The translations under genes were made by a program, and so were the position numbers. This document shows, piece after piece, positions 52,492 to 62,068 of a stretch of DNA of 64,000 nt. Source of the DNA: Kiloniella sp. EL199. GTDB lineage: Bacteria > Pseudomonadota > Alphaproteobacteria > Kiloniellales > Kiloniellaceae. The stretch lies in the NCBI RefSeq assembly GCF_900313065.1, contig NZ_OMPU01000014.1, forward strand, positions 239,612-303,611. Reading direction: 5' to 3'. The notes beneath the pieces were generated by a model that ran no database searches, was not told the origin of the DNA, and saw only the letters and a program-made list of their open reading frames with translations. Within the stretch, counting starts at the first letter, position 1. The number at the start of each line of letters is the position of its first letter.

Positions 52492-53091
52492 TTAAGCTGC
52501 TTTTGATCTACTCACCCTATTCATTCCAGAACAACGTCTCGCCACGGTATCCAGCCGCCCTAAAACTTTATCCAGCTTGACCATCGTCTTACCCAAATCT
52601 TCAGTGTTGTCATTTAGCCAAGTTTGAAGTGCTACAAGATAAGCGACAGAGAAGGCTTTCACCCTCAATATTCCTCGAAGGCCGGATGTTGAGAGCCCGG
52701 TGGTTTCCAACATCAAAGGCATAGATCGTTTCAGGTTACAAAGGAACAATAAAGTAGAAATCGGATCTCTACGACTATCCTTGGCAATAGCGCGAATGCC
52801 CTCTTTATAAGGTATCAGAGCGTCAAACCTGTTCATGCAAATATCAAACAACCTGTCTTTCGCTGGTTGCTCAAGGTAATCATTATCATGCTCTTCCAAA
52901 ACACCTTGATCTGCCTGTTCAGAGATAAATCGCAAAATAGAATTCCTAGAAGGAAAAATCTGGTGCAAATCAGATAATGATACTTTTGATGCAACAGCAA
53001 TTTCAGCAAGAGACAGAGTTGCCCACCCCTTTTCAACAGCCAAAGACATCGCTGTTGAAACAATATGTTGGGGTATTTCTGACTTTTTCAT
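52492..53091 (-). CDS. TetR-like protein, possibly COQ9-related
   Basis: The frame opens at 53187, but the ATG at 53091 has GGGGAGAG just upstream and begins MKKSEIPQHIVSTAMSL, so I use it (199 residues). The N-terminal 55 residues form a TetR-type helix-turn-helix (TLSLAEIAVASKVSLSDLHQIFPSRNSIL). The C-terminal half (KAFSVAYLVALQTWLNDNTEDLGKTMVKLDKVLGRLD) resembles the lipid-binding part of COQ9, a ubiquinone-synthesis factor of TetR fold. Either a repressor or a COQ9-like protein is possible; ubiK lies three genes away. It follows proC on the same strand. Confidence 0.72.
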   Translation of the reverse strand: MKKSEIPQHIVSTAMSLAVEKGWATLSLAEIAVASKVSLSDLHQIFPSRNSILRFISEQADQGVLEEHDNDYLEQPAKDRLFDICMNRFDALIPYKEGIRAIAKDSRRDPISTLLFLCNLKRSMPLMLETTGLSTSGLRGILRVKAFSVAYLVALQTWLNDNTEDLGKTMVKLDKVLGRLDTVARRCSGMNRVSRSKAA

Positions 53092-53204
53092 CACTACTCT
53101 CCCCACAATGAAGATATCTCTACTTATATAGGTCAGAAACCAGAGATTAAAAGGCAGCTTGCCTGTTTCAATATCTTCTAACTCCAAGAAAATGCGTTAA
53201 AGGC

Positions 53205-54026
53205 CTATAACAACTCTCTACTTCGATTTGCTGCCGCAGCGACAGCCTTGTTCATAACTGGCTGTAAACCATCAGCAGCCATAAGAACGTCAAGTGCAGC
53301 TTGCGTCGTTCCATTAGGGCTGGTGACGTTTATACGCAGTTGACTGGGGCTATCATTGGAAAGCCTGAGAAGTTCACCAGCACCGGATACCGTTGTATCG
53401 GCGAGTTTCCTCGCCAACTCTTTCGGTAATCCCGCATCAACACCGGCTTGCGCCAGGCATTCCGCTAGGTAAAAAATGTAAGCCGGGCCGCTACCTGAAA
53501 CACCCGTAACAGCATCAATCTGCTCTTCACTGTCAAGCCAGGCCGTTTCCCCGACAGCTGCCATAAGCTCTTCACATGCATCGGCTTGCTCTTTGCTGAT
53601 GTTTTGATTTCCATAAAGAACAGTCATACCACGCGATACTGCAGCAGGTGTATTCGGCATTGTCCGCACAATGGCAGCATCTGTACCTAGATGTTTTTCA
53701 AAAAATGAGATTTGTTTTCCGGCAATAACGGAAAGAAACACTGTCCCTTGTCTGGCATAGTTCTGGTAGTCAGTAATCGCCGAATCAATCATCTGTGGCT
53801 TCACTGCAAACAAGATATAATCCGGCAGGAATGACTTTCCCAGATCAGCCAAAGTTTCGACGGCCTGAACACCGTCATCAACAAAGGTTTGCATATAATC
53901 AGCCCGGGCAGAGGGATCGACAATAGCAACTTGTGATCCCTTTAAGCCACGATCCAGCCATCCTTGCAGCATTGCGCCGCCCATCTTGCCACAACCAACA
54001 AGTAGCAAGGTACCATTGTTAAGCAT
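53205..54026 (-). CDS. proC: Pyrroline-5-carboxylate reductase
   Basis: ProC reduces pyrroline-5-carboxylate to proline with NAD(P)H. The Rossmann domain begins LLLVGCGKMGGAMLQGWLDRG (about 7-27); VKPQMID, RTMPNTPAAVSRGMTVLY and the C-terminal dimer block DAVTGVSGSGPAYIFYLAECLAQAGVDAGLPKELARKL and LRINVTSPNGTTQAALDVL are diagnostic. The 273-residue length is normal. It follows the YbjN gene by 39 bp. Confidence 0.95.
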   Translation of the reverse strand: MLNNGTLLLVGCGKMGGAMLQGWLDRGLKGSQVAIVDPSARADYMQTFVDDGVQAVETLADLGKSFLPDYILFAVKPQMIDSAITDYQNYARQGTVFLSVIAGKQISFFEKHLGTDAAIVRTMPNTPAAVSRGMTVLYGNQNISKEQADACEELMAAVGETAWLDSEEQIDAVTGVSGSGPAYIFYLAECLAQAGVDAGLPKELARKLADTTVSGAGELLRLSNDSPSQLRINVTSPNGTTQAALDVLMAADGLQPVMNKAVAAAANRSRELL

Positions 54027-54065
54027 ATTCAGCGTCCTGTTCCATAAACCCTAAGAAACAGAACT

Positions 54066-54566
54066 CTACGCTTCTCCTGCCGTATCCATCAAGGCAAGAT
54101 CAACAGCATTTAATTCGGAATCCCCCCCAGCGGAAACCAATTGGATCGCAGGGATAAGACGATCCCACTCTGCAACTGCGGTCGCGACCAGATCTTCGGT
54201 TTGATCCTGAGAAAAACCATCCTGCCCTCTTAATGGCACAGTATGCCGATAAGCAGGCCCCCCGGTTTCAGGAACCAGATCAAAATGCCCAAGCCAGAGC
54301 TGGTTGTTGACGGAAATCAACAGTTCACAAATACGGCTTTTGGCCAACTGCGGGATAACAACTTCACCATGACAGGCAAAAAACATTGCCTGTAATTCGC
54401 CCTGCCATTGAAAATGAAGATGAAGTGGTCCCCAATGTCCTTCAATCACTGCCAGAAGCTCGAAATCACTTTCGCGCTCAAAATCCCAGTTATAGTCCAG
54501 GATCCATTCTTCGATAGCATCAATAGGATTGAAAGGTAGTCGCTCATTCGTAGTTTCTGAGTTCAT
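54066..54566 (-). CDS. YbjN-domain protein
   Basis: A 166-residue protein of the YbjN family (type III secretion-chaperone-like fold). It shows FNPIDAIEEWILDYNWDFERESDFELLAVIEGHWGPLHLHFQWQ and FFACHGEVVIPQLAKSRICELLISVNNQLWLGHFDLVPE, the alphaproteobacterial form of the family. YbjN proteins modulate stress and motility phenotypes by an unknown mechanism. It lies just before proC on the same strand, a common gene order in alphaproteobacteria. It follows the ubiK terminator, so it has its own promoter. Confidence 0.87.
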   Translation of the reverse strand: MNSETTNERLPFNPIDAIEEWILDYNWDFERESDFELLAVIEGHWGPLHLHFQWQGELQAMFFACHGEVVIPQLAKSRICELLISVNNQLWLGHFDLVPETGGPAYRHTVPLRGQDGFSQDQTEDLVATAVAEWDRLIPAIQLVSAGGDSELNAVDLALMDTAGEA

Positions 54567-54706
54567 TGCACTAACCCCTCACTAAGTATAGTTGAGCAAG
54601 ATACAATAGTCGCCGCCACAATCCATATATTGAATTAATGTGACAGAATACTACCAAATATAGTGTGACACAGAACGAATCTTGGGATCAAGAAAAAACG
54701 TAAAAT

Positions 54707-54732
54707 AAAAGCCCGAACGGCATTCGGGCTTT
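54707..54732 (-). terminator. Rho-independent terminator of ubiK
   Basis: AAAGCCCGAA (54708-54717) pairs with TTCGGGCTTT (54723-54732), with a 5-nt loop; on the minus strand a T-rich stretch follows. Confidence 0.88.
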
Positions 54733-54823
54733 CTCAGGTCCCATATCAGGGACACATATTTGGTTACAAGCTATTCAGAAGCGGAATTCATCTCTGATCA
54801 GCTGGTTATACCAAATCAAGATA

Positions 54824-55141
54824 TTAGCCCGCTTTTTTAGGTGCCGCTTTTTTACCAGCTGACGTGCGAGGTGTCGATTTTGTTGCGCCTTCCAGCTTGG
54901 ACAGTCTTGCTTCAAGCGCAGCAACTTTTTCGGCCAGATCTTCGCTTTCTTCCCGGGCCTTGACAGCAACAGCTTTCATAACATCGAATTCTTCACGTGG
55001 AACAACATCCATCTGAGCGATAATACGTTCAAACTGTTCACGAATCCGAGCTTCAACCTCTCCTCTCATACCTGCGGCGGCCCCCATGGCACTGCTGGCA
55101 ACTTTAGCCAGATCATCAAGGATACGATTTTGAGTTTGCAT
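54824..55141 (-). CDS. ubiK: Ubiquinone biosynthesis accessory factor UbiK
   Basis: UbiK (BMFP/YqiC) is a small coiled-coil protein that helps the aerobic ubiquinone-synthesis complex. The frame opens at 55183, but the ATG at 55141 with AAAGG upstream gives the family N-terminus MQTQNRILDDLAKVASSAMG (105 residues). A long C-terminal coiled coil (VPREEFDVMKAVAVKAREESEDLAEKVAALEARLSKLE) and a Lys/Ala-rich tail follow. It is divergent from hldD and has its own terminator. Confidence 0.9.
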   Translation of the reverse strand: MQTQNRILDDLAKVASSAMGAAAGMRGEVEARIREQFERIIAQMDVVPREEFDVMKAVAVKAREESEDLAEKVAALEARLSKLEGATKSTPRTSAGKKAAPKKAG

Positions 55142-55372
55142 GTCTTTGCCTTTCACATTGTAAGCCTTTTCAGAGTAATCCAATTTCGACTCACATTTTT
55201 GACTTTATTTGAGCCTAATATGGCTCTTTGATCACTCGGCTTCAACCTTGTTCGTTATTGTTTGAACAAAGGTCTCAAAAAATATCCTTAAAATATCGAT
55301 GCAAAAGCTTCTCTATAGCGTCTCAAAAGCATATATAGAGAAGCAGAAGATATATCACGAAAGGCTTCAAGC

Positions 55373-56356
55373 ATGTTTCTCGTTACTGGCGGCGCTGGTT
55401 TTATTGGTTCAAACCTCGTTGCATCCCTTGTTGAACAAGGCAAATCCGTTGTCGTCAGCGACTGGCTTGGCCATGGTGACAAGTGGCGAAATTTGGCAAA
55501 ACATGAACTTGAAGACATTATTAAGCCCGAAGCTCTTCCAAAGTTTTTAGCTGAAAACGCAGATAAACTAGAAGGTGTATTTCACATGGGAGCCATTTCG
55601 GCGACCACCGAAACCGATGGTGATGCCCTTATGGAAAACAATTTCAAACTCAGCAAAGACCTATGGCATACCAGTGCAAAACACAATGTGCCCTATATCT
55701 ACGCTTCATCCGCTGCGACTTATGGTGGCGGAGAACACGGCTTTGATGACAACGAAGATATTGCACATCTTGCAAAACTTCATCCCTTAAATGGCTATGG
55801 CTGGAGCAAACAGCTTTTTGATCGCTGGGTTGCCCGTCGGATAGCGAACAACGATCCGCAGCCACCACAATGGGCTGGCCTCAAGTTTTTTAACGTCTAT
55901 GGCCCAAACGAGTATCACAAAGGTGGACAGGCAAGCGTTGCTTTCCATCTTTTCAATCAGGTTATGTCGGGCGAAGCGGCAAAGCTATTTCAATCTCACC
56001 ATCCTGATTATTCTGATGGCGGTCAATTGCGCGACTTCATTGCAGTTGAAGACTGCGTTGAAGTGATGATGTGGCTTAAAAAAAATCCCAAGGTAAGCGG
56101 CCTGTTTAACGTTGGAACAGGTCAGGCGAGATCTTTCGTCGATTTGGCCCGGGCCGTCTTCTCGGCAATGGACCGTAATGAAAACATCAAATATATTCCG
56201 ACACCTGAAAACATTCGCGATAAATACCAATACTTTACCGAAGCCTGTATGAATAAACTCAAAGATGCAGGCTATAATCGCCCCTTCACATCGCTAGAGG
56301 ATGGAGTTCAGCGTTATGTGACAGAATTTCTTGCACAGGAAGACGCTTACAAATGA
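55373..56356 (+). CDS. hldD: ADP-L-glycero-D-manno-heptose 6-epimerase
   Basis: HldD (RfaD) converts ADP-D,D-heptose to ADP-L,D-heptose for the LPS inner core. It is a short-chain dehydrogenase/epimerase with GGAGFIGSN (6-14) and Tyr142/Lys146 in NGYGWSKQLFD. HMGAISATTETDGD, FNVYGPNEYHKGGQASVAFHLFNQ and LRDFIAVEDCVEVMMW are typical. The stop overlaps the lgt start by 4 bp. The heptose ADP-activating genes are not here, and this gene is not in an LPS cluster, unlike many relatives. Confidence 0.93.
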   Translation: MFLVTGGAGFIGSNLVASLVEQGKSVVVSDWLGHGDKWRNLAKHELEDIIKPEALPKFLAENADKLEGVFHMGAISATTETDGDALMENNFKLSKDLWHTSAKHNVPYIYASSAATYGGGEHGFDDNEDIAHLAKLHPLNGYGWSKQLFDRWVARRIANNDPQPPQWAGLKFFNVYGPNEYHKGGQASVAFHLFNQVMSGEAAKLFQSHHPDYSDGGQLRDFIAVEDCVEVMMWLKKNPKVSGLFNVGTGQARSFVDLARAVFSAMDRNENIKYIPTPENIRDKYQYFTEACMNKLKDAGYNRPFTSLEDGVQRYVTEFLAQEDAYK

Positions 56357-57252
56357 CACAAGAACTGGTCTTCGCTGCCCTCACCTATCCAGAAATTGAC
56401 CCCATAGCTATTAGCTTGGGTCCTTTGGTGATACGTTGGTATTCGCTGGCTTATATCTTTGGCATTATTCTTGGTTGGCGCTATTGCCGATGGCTCTGCT
56501 TTCAGGCTCCAAGACAGTTACGACCAATAGCCATGGATGATTTTATCGTCTGGGCAACACTCGGAATTATTCTCGGGGGTCGGTTGGGCTACGTTCTGTT
56601 CTATAACTTTACCTATTTCCTCTATAATCCACTGGAAATCTTTGCCGTCTGGCAAGGCGGGATGAGCTTCCATGGGGGATTACTGGGTGTTATTACAGCC
56701 ATGGTGCTCTTCGCGCGCAAAGAGAAAGTACACTTTCTGGCTCTGGCTGACATCATCGCCTGCGCAACACCAATCGGTCTATTTTTTGGTCGTCTCGCAA
56801 ACTTTATCAACGGCGAGCTATTTGGCCGGGTAACAACCGCAGAAATTGGCATGGTGTTTCCAAATGGGGGGCCCCTGCCTCGCCACCCCAGCCAACTCTA
56901 TGAAGCGGGCCTCGAAGGATTGACCTTGCTTCTGATCCTCTACCTCGTTGCCCGTACAGGTGGGCTTCATCGCAGAGGCCTGACAGCTGGCCTGTTTCTG
57001 GTTGGGTACGGCCTGTCCCGAACAGTTGTTGAATTTTTCAGGGAACCGGACGCCCACATTGGCTTCCTCTTTGCAGAGATAACAATTGGTCAGCTTTTGT
57101 CATCGCCCATGATACTGGTCGGTATAGGTCTTGTTGTTCTGGCTTTCCGGCAACCGCTCCAAACAACCGGACCAGAATTCAAACCTGAAGACATCTCTCC
57201 GAAAGAGGCTGATAAAGCAGCAAAAAAGAAAGCTTCATCGAATAAGAAATGA
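56353..57252 (+). CDS. lgt: Prolipoprotein diacylglyceryl transferase
   Basis: Lgt moves diacylglycerol from phosphatidylglycerol to the lipobox Cys of prolipoproteins, in the inner membrane. It has about seven helices; the signature GRLANFINGELFGR, WQGGMSFHGGLLGV, and the C-terminal FREPDAHIG are present. A basic Lys-rich tail ends the protein. Start overlaps hldD (ATGA) and stop overlaps the next gene (ATGA), so translation is coupled throughout. It would serve the lipoproteins at 3064, 30123 and 59257. Confidence 0.96.
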   Translation: MTQELVFAALTYPEIDPIAISLGPLVIRWYSLAYIFGIILGWRYCRWLCFQAPRQLRPIAMDDFIVWATLGIILGGRLGYVLFYNFTYFLYNPLEIFAVWQGGMSFHGGLLGVITAMVLFARKEKVHFLALADIIACATPIGLFFGRLANFINGELFGRVTTAEIGMVFPNGGPLPRHPSQLYEAGLEGLTLLLILYLVARTGGLHRRGLTAGLFLVGYGLSRTVVEFFREPDAHIGFLFAEITIGQLLSSPMILVGIGLVVLAFRQPLQTTGPEFKPEDISPKEADKAAKKKASSNKK

Positions 57253-58367
57253 ATACAACGCCCAAAAAAGGATCACTTTTTGAAAGCTTTCGACGACGCA
57301 TAAAGCTCGAAGGTGCGATATCTGTCGCTGACTATATGGCTGATGTTCTGATCGCTCCGACACATGGCTATTATATATCGAATGAACCTTTTGGAGTATC
57401 CGGAGATTTCATTACCTCCCCCGAAATAAGCCAGATGTTCGGTGAGCTCATCGGCTTTTGGTGTGCAGATACCTGGAACAACATGGGGGGGCCAACTGAA
57501 ATTCATCTCGTTGAGATGGGCCCCGGTCGTGGCACACTCATGAGTGATCTTATGCGTGCAGCTGCGATGGTGCCCGGCCTTCACTCGGCTGTGAAAATAC
57601 ACCTCATCGAAGTCAGTCCCAAGCTGCGTAAAAAACAAAAAGAAGCCCTAAGCGAATATGATGTTAGCTGGTATGACGACTTAACAGATCTCCCCCAAGG
57701 ACCCTGTATCTTTATTGCCAATGAATTCTTTGATGCACTCCCTATTCGCCAATTTGAGCGTTCTCCCAAAGGCTGGTGCGAGCGGTTAATCACCTTGGAC
57801 GAAGATGAAACCGATCTGGTTTTTACGCTTTCCTCCCCTTCAAAAGCGATTGAAACAATTATCCCCCTAGAATTGGTTGATAGTCATGAAGGGGCCGTCG
57901 TCGAGCTTTCGTCCATAGCTGCGAACGTTTCTGCGCAAATATCCCATCATATAAACAACTATGGGGGCGCAGCGCTTTTTGTGGACTATGGGTGGGCAAC
58001 ACCAACAGCCAAGCCAAGTTTGCAAGCTATCCGCAGTCACAAAAAGCACCCTGTCTTGCAGGAACCGGGTACGGCAGATATTTCAGCCTTTGTTGATTTT
58101 CCCACACTGAAAAAATCAGCTCAAGCAAATGGGGTCACTGTTTACGGCACTATCACCCAGGGAGACTTTTTACGAAGTCTTGGGATTGAACAACGTGCCG
58201 AAATGTTACGTCGCAATGCAGATCAAAAGCAGGTGATTGATATCGCCGCAGCTGAACATCGCTTAACTGATCCCAGCCAGATGGGAAATCTCTTTAAAGT
58301 GATGGCCCTGACAAAATCAGACCAACCAACACCAGCCGCATTTCCAGAACAAAAGGAGGCATCATGA
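57249..58367 (+). CDS. SAM-dependent methyltransferase of the MidA/NDUFAF7 family
   Basis: A 372-residue methyltransferase; the mitochondrial relative methylates an arginine of complex I subunit NDUFS2. SAM-binding glycine motif is VEMGPGRGTLMSDLMRAA; the family blocks SVADYMADVLIAPTHGYYISNEPFGVSGDFITSPEISQMFGE and IFIANEFFDALPIRQF are clear. The bacterial target is not established. It sits between lgt and pgeF with 4-bp overlaps on both sides, a highly conserved order in Rhodospirillales. Confidence 0.9.
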   Translation: MNTTPKKGSLFESFRRRIKLEGAISVADYMADVLIAPTHGYYISNEPFGVSGDFITSPEISQMFGELIGFWCADTWNNMGGPTEIHLVEMGPGRGTLMSDLMRAAAMVPGLHSAVKIHLIEVSPKLRKKQKEALSEYDVSWYDDLTDLPQGPCIFIANEFFDALPIRQFERSPKGWCERLITLDEDETDLVFTLSSPSKAIETIIPLELVDSHEGAVVELSSIAANVSAQISHHINNYGGAALFVDYGWATPTAKPSLQAIRSHKKHPVLQEPGTADISAFVDFPTLKKSAQANGVTVYGTITQGDFLRSLGIEQRAEMLRRNADQKQVIDIAAAEHRLTDPSQMGNLFKVMALTKSDQPTPAAFPEQKEAS

Positions 58368-59140
58368 TAAAAAGCCCTGCGCTGGACCAGCATGACCGTA
58401 TTAAACATGGCTTTCTCACACGACAAGATGGGGTAAGCCAAGGCCTGTATTCATCACTCAACTGCGGGTATGGTGCAGATGAGGCGAATGAAAATGTAAC
58501 CCGGAACAGGAAAATTGCACTTGATCGCATGGGATGTCCCCAAGCACAACTCGTCACAGGTTATCAAATTCATTCCGCAAATGTAGAGATTGTCAAAACG
58601 CCGTGGAACTGCCCCGAAGGTGCACCGGAAGTAGATGCCTTGGTAACCAACCAACCAGAAATCGCATTGGGCATCATGACAGCAGACTGTGCACCTGTTC
58701 TCTTTGTTGATCCTGATGCGCAGGTGATCGGAGCAGCACACGCGGGCTGGCAAGGCGCTTTCAAAGGCGTAACCGACAGTACAATTGAGGCAATGGAAAG
58801 CCTGGGCGCAACCAGATCAAATATCTACACTGCAATTGGTCCCTGTATTGCCCAAGCGTCTTATGAAGTTGGTGCAGAATTTGCGCATCGTTTTTTTGAA
58901 GATACTGACGATAACATGTCGTACTTCATTCCCGCTCCAAGGGAAGGGAAGTTTCTTTTTGACCTTCGCCAATATGTGGGGGACAGGTTAAAAAAATATG
59001 GCGTAAAACAGGTATCTATTTCAAAGAATGATACCTATGCTGAAGAAAATCTATTTTTCAGCTATCGTCGATCATGCCACAGAAAAGAAGCTGATTACGG
59101 CAGAGGTATATCAATTATATCATTGGAAAGAACAAACTGA
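58364..59140 (+). CDS. pgeF: Peptidoglycan editing factor PgeF (laccase-domain protein)
   Basis: PgeF (YfiH) keeps L-serine and other wrong residues out of peptidoglycan stems, and members also hydrolyse purine nucleosides. The metal site is seen in YQIHSANV, TADCAPVLFVD and AAHAGWQGAFKGV, together with AIGPCIAQASYEVG. The 258-residue length is normal. It overlaps the methyltransferase by 4 bp. A 116-bp gap separates it from the next lipoprotein gene. Confidence 0.92.
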   Translation: MIKSPALDQHDRIKHGFLTRQDGVSQGLYSSLNCGYGADEANENVTRNRKIALDRMGCPQAQLVTGYQIHSANVEIVKTPWNCPEGAPEVDALVTNQPEIALGIMTADCAPVLFVDPDAQVIGAAHAGWQGAFKGVTDSTIEAMESLGATRSNIYTAIGPCIAQASYEVGAEFAHRFFEDTDDNMSYFIPAPREGKFLFDLRQYVGDRLKKYGVKQVSISKNDTYAEENLFFSYRRSCHRKEADYGRGISIISLERTN

Positions 59141-59256
59141 TGCCACACTTAATTCTCTTCTTTCTAATGTGTATTCTCGGTATTCTTGCGACGTGCAGTT
59201 TCATGTGATTGCAAATTTGACCTGATATCAATGTCTTTGTTTCATTCTTCAAGCAT

Positions 59257-60168
59257 ATGAAAAACCTTTCCCTGCTCCTCTTTATCTTGATGATAACTGC
59301 CTGTGGTCCTCTACCACGACCTTTTATGGCCGAGGAACCAGATAGCAATCCGCTTCTAAAGTTAGAGAACACCCGCCCCCTCGCCGTTGAGCCGCCTATT
59401 TTTCAGCTAAATGAAACGGCTATAGAGACAAGTGACCTTACCCTATGGGCACAGAATAACCTGAGCATAGCTTTACGTGATCAGGATCTACCAGCAGCAA
59501 ACTATGCTTTTGCCTCAAACAACCTCCATCTATACAGCAGCTTTGAAACAGAAAATACTGCTGGCGATCAAGTCTTCTTGAGCCTCAAAATCAAAGTTAC
59601 CGAAACCGCAACGCCAGATCTTTTCCTCGTTGAATTGGAAGAAAGAACCAAAATCCCCGCGGTACATTTGAGTAAAAATGCAAAACCAATCCTTGCAGAA
59701 CTCATAAAAAGAGCAGCACAAAACGTTAGCTTTGAGATTTCACAGCTTGATCAAGGACCCTCCCCAAATCCACAAACGGCAGATCATGTATCTATCCAAC
59801 TCGCCTCCTTACCTGACCATCTTGATGACAGAACCAGGAAGGTACTGGAAAACGAATTGAGAGCATCATTTCAAATCAGAAAACTGTATCTGACTCACCA
59901 GATGACCGAAGCTTTCACCTACAAACTCAATCTGGAAATCAATCTATCAAAACAAAACGAACAAGGGATTTTGTCTCTGCTTTGGATTCTTGAAGATGGT
60001 GCCAACGGTAGCGAAATCGGCCAAATCAGCCAAACGAACCCAATTCCCAACCTGTCCCTTTCCCGTATACTGATTCCAGCTGCCGAGGCAATCGCAGAGG
60101 GAACAGCTATGGGAATCAAGGACCTGCTGCAACAAAAGAGTCTTCAAAATCAAGCTGTTCTGAAATAA
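59257..60168 (+). CDS. Predicted lipoprotein of unknown function
   Basis: A 303-residue protein with an N-terminal signal and lipobox (ITACG, Cys17), so it should be lipid-anchored by Lgt encoded upstream. The mature part has no motif I know. It contains amphipathic beta-rich stretches and a helix AAEAIAEGTAMGIKDLLQQK near the end. A lipoprotein occupies the same place, between pgeF and prs, in related bacteria, so it may take part in envelope maintenance. The gene lacks a strong promoter signal and may be the last of the hldD-lgt operon. Confidence 0.75.
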   Translation: MKNLSLLLFILMITACGPLPRPFMAEEPDSNPLLKLENTRPLAVEPPIFQLNETAIETSDLTLWAQNNLSIALRDQDLPAANYAFASNNLHLYSSFETENTAGDQVFLSLKIKVTETATPDLFLVELEERTKIPAVHLSKNAKPILAELIKRAAQNVSFEISQLDQGPSPNPQTADHVSIQLASLPDHLDDRTRKVLENELRASFQIRKLYLTHQMTEAFTYKLNLEINLSKQNEQGILSLLWILEDGANGSEIGQISQTNPIPNLSLSRILIPAAEAIAEGTAMGIKDLLQQKSLQNQAVLK

Positions 60169-60293
60169 CAAAGAAATGAATCCTTATGGGCGTTTACAGA
60201 AAAGACTGAGATTGCTAAGTTCCGCCCGTCCAATATGAAAACTGCCGACAAGTCATCTGTTATGGCTTGTCCAGCCTAGCCGGGGATTTTGGC

Positions 60294-61226
60294 GTGAAGA
60301 TCTTAACGGGTAACAGCAACCGACCATTGGCCGAGGCCATTTCTGCATACTTGAATCTACCACTGACCAAAGCATCAGTGCGACGGTTCTCCGATGAAGA
60401 AGTTTTTGTGGAAATCCATGAAAACGTGCGCGGTGAAGATGTATTTATTATTCAACCGACATCCTATCCTACCAATGACAACCTTATGGAACTCTTGGTA
60501 ACGATTGATGCTCTGAAACGCAGCTCTGCGAGCCGTATAACAGCCGTAATGCCATACTATGGCTATGCGAGACAGGATCGTAAATCCAGCCCTCGCACAC
60601 CTATTTCGGCCAAACTTGTTGCAAACCTGATTCAAACTGCCGGGGCGGATCGCGTTCTTACCATGGATCTACATGCCGGACAGATTCAAGGTTTCTTTGA
60701 CATCCCAACCGACAACCTTTTTGCGGCACCTGTCTTTACCAAAGACATTCAGGAACGCATGTCCAAAGGACCTCTGACCATCGTTTCTCCGGACGTAGGT
60801 GGTGTTGTACGTGCACGTGCCATTGCAAAGCGTCTGGATGCTGATCTGGCTATCATCGACAAGCGTCGTGAGAAAGCTGGTGTATCCGAAGTTATGAACA
60901 TCATCGGGGATGTCAAAGGTCAACGCTGCATTCTTATTGATGACATCGTGGATTCTGCAGGTACTCTGTGCAATGCAGCTGGGGCTTTGAAAGATGCTGG
61001 CGCAACTGCTGTTTCCGCATACATCACACACGGAGTTCTTTCCGGTGGTGCCGTTGCACGTGTAACCGCCTCCCCACTAGAAGAGCTGGTTATGACCGAT
61101 TCAATTCAAGCAACTGAAGCCGTTCGTGTCGCCCACAACATGCGTCAGATTTCAGTTGCTCCACTGATGGGTGAAGCAATGCGCCGCATTAGTGACGAAC
61201 AATCCGTATCCTGTCTGTTTGACTGA
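60294..61226 (+). CDS. prs: Ribose-phosphate pyrophosphokinase
   Basis: Prs makes PRPP from ribose 5-phosphate and ATP for nucleotide, His and Trp synthesis. The frame opens at TTG 60267, but the GTG at 60294 has GGGGA seven bases before it and gives the family N-terminus [16 protein letters not shown] (310 residues). [22 protein letters not shown], the divalent-cation loop [17 protein letters not shown] and the PRPP-binding loop [13 protein letters not shown] are present. A 125-bp gap precedes it. Prs is followed by rplY. Confidence 0.95.
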   Translation: MKILTGNSNRPLAEAISAYLNLPLTKASVRRFSDEEVFVEIHENVRGEDVFIIQPTSYPTNDNLMELLVTIDALKRSSASRITAVMPYYGYARQDRKSSPRTPISAKLVANLIQTAGADRVLTMDLHAGQIQGFFDIPTDNLFAAPVFTKDIQERMSKGPLTIVSPDVGGVVRARAIAKRLDADLAIIDKRREKAGVSEVMNIIGDVKGQRCILIDDIVDSAGTLCNAAGALKDAGATAVSAYITHGVLSGGAVARVTASPLEELVMTDSIQATEAVRVAHNMRQISVAPLMGEAMRRISDEQSVSCLFD

Positions 61227-61380
61227 TTACGACTGATCGCCACAGATTGATTTGACGAATAGCTTTCGTCCGTATACAAGACGGGCGAATTCTCTGGCTC
61301 AGCACCCCTGGAGGCTGGCCAGTTACTACCTCGGCGGAGCAAATACTCCACCGCTGTTATTTTACTTTTGGAGACAAAAA
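61227..61380 (+). promoter_or_regulatory. Leader between prs and rplY with two hairpins
   Basis: CTGGC (61294-61298) pairs with GCCAG (61318-61322) and AGC with GCT inside; then CGG-C-GGAG (61332-61339) pairs with CTCC-A-CCG (61346-61353). The second hairpin ends 27 bp before the rplY ATG. It could be a ribosomal-protein leader or simply a spacer with secondary structure. Confidence 0.4.
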
Positions 61381-62028
61381 ATGAGTGATATCACAAAAGT
61401 GAGCGCAGAAGCTCGCGAAAGAGCCGGCAAGGGGCCCGCTCGTGCCGCTCGTCGTGCAGGTCTTGTTCCTGCCGTCATCTATGGTGCAAAAAAAGACCCT
61501 GTAATGATTAACCTGGACCCACGTCCAATCGTTAAAGAGTACAACTCTGGTCAGTTCGGCACCCGTCTTTGGGAAATCGAAATCGGTGGAAAGAAAGAAC
61601 GTACACTTCCACGTGACATTCAGTTGCACCCTGTAACAGACATGGTTGAGCACGTTGATTTCCTTCGCGTATCTGCAAAGACATCTGTTAACGTTATGAT
61701 CCCTGTCAATTTCATCAACGAAGACACTTGCCCGGGCCTTAAACAGGGCGGCGTTCTTAACGTTGTACGTTACGATATCGAACTTTCTTGTCGTGCAGAT
61801 CACATCCCGGAAAATATCGAAGTTGATCTGGCTGGTGTTGAACTGGGCGACAGTGTTCACATCTCTTCCGTTAAACTTCCAGACGGTACAGAGCCGGTAA
61901 TTTCCGATCGAGACTTCACAATCGCAACTATTGCTGTACCAAGCTCTGTTAAATCTGCGAAAGCTGATGAAGAAGGCGATGAAGAAGAAGTTGCTGGTGA
62001 AGAAGAAGCTGCCGCAGCTGAAGAGTAA
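61381..62028 (+). CDS. rplY: 50S ribosomal protein L25, general stress (CTC) form
   Basis: A 215-residue bL25 of the long CTC type that binds 5S rRNA. The frame opens at TTG 61252, but the ATG at 61381 (MSDITKVSAEAR, with GGAGA upstream) is the expected start. GKGPARAARRAGLVPAVIYGAKKDPVMINL is the N-terminal L25 domain; the C-terminal domain (RADHIPENIEVDLAGVELGDSVHISSVKLPDG) is typical of CTC proteins. The C-terminal tail after about 190 is almost all Glu and Ala. The order prs-rplY-pth-ychF is conserved. Confidence 0.94.
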   Translation: MSDITKVSAEARERAGKGPARAARRAGLVPAVIYGAKKDPVMINLDPRPIVKEYNSGQFGTRLWEIEIGGKKERTLPRDIQLHPVTDMVEHVDFLRVSAKTSVNVMIPVNFINEDTCPGLKQGGVLNVVRYDIELSCRADHIPENIEVDLAGVELGDSVHISSVKLPDGTEPVISDRDFTIATIAVPSSVKSAKADEEGDEEEVAGEEEAAAAEE

Positions 62029-62068
62029 GATATCTCTCTTTTGATCTGAACCCAGAGGTTAAACTGGC

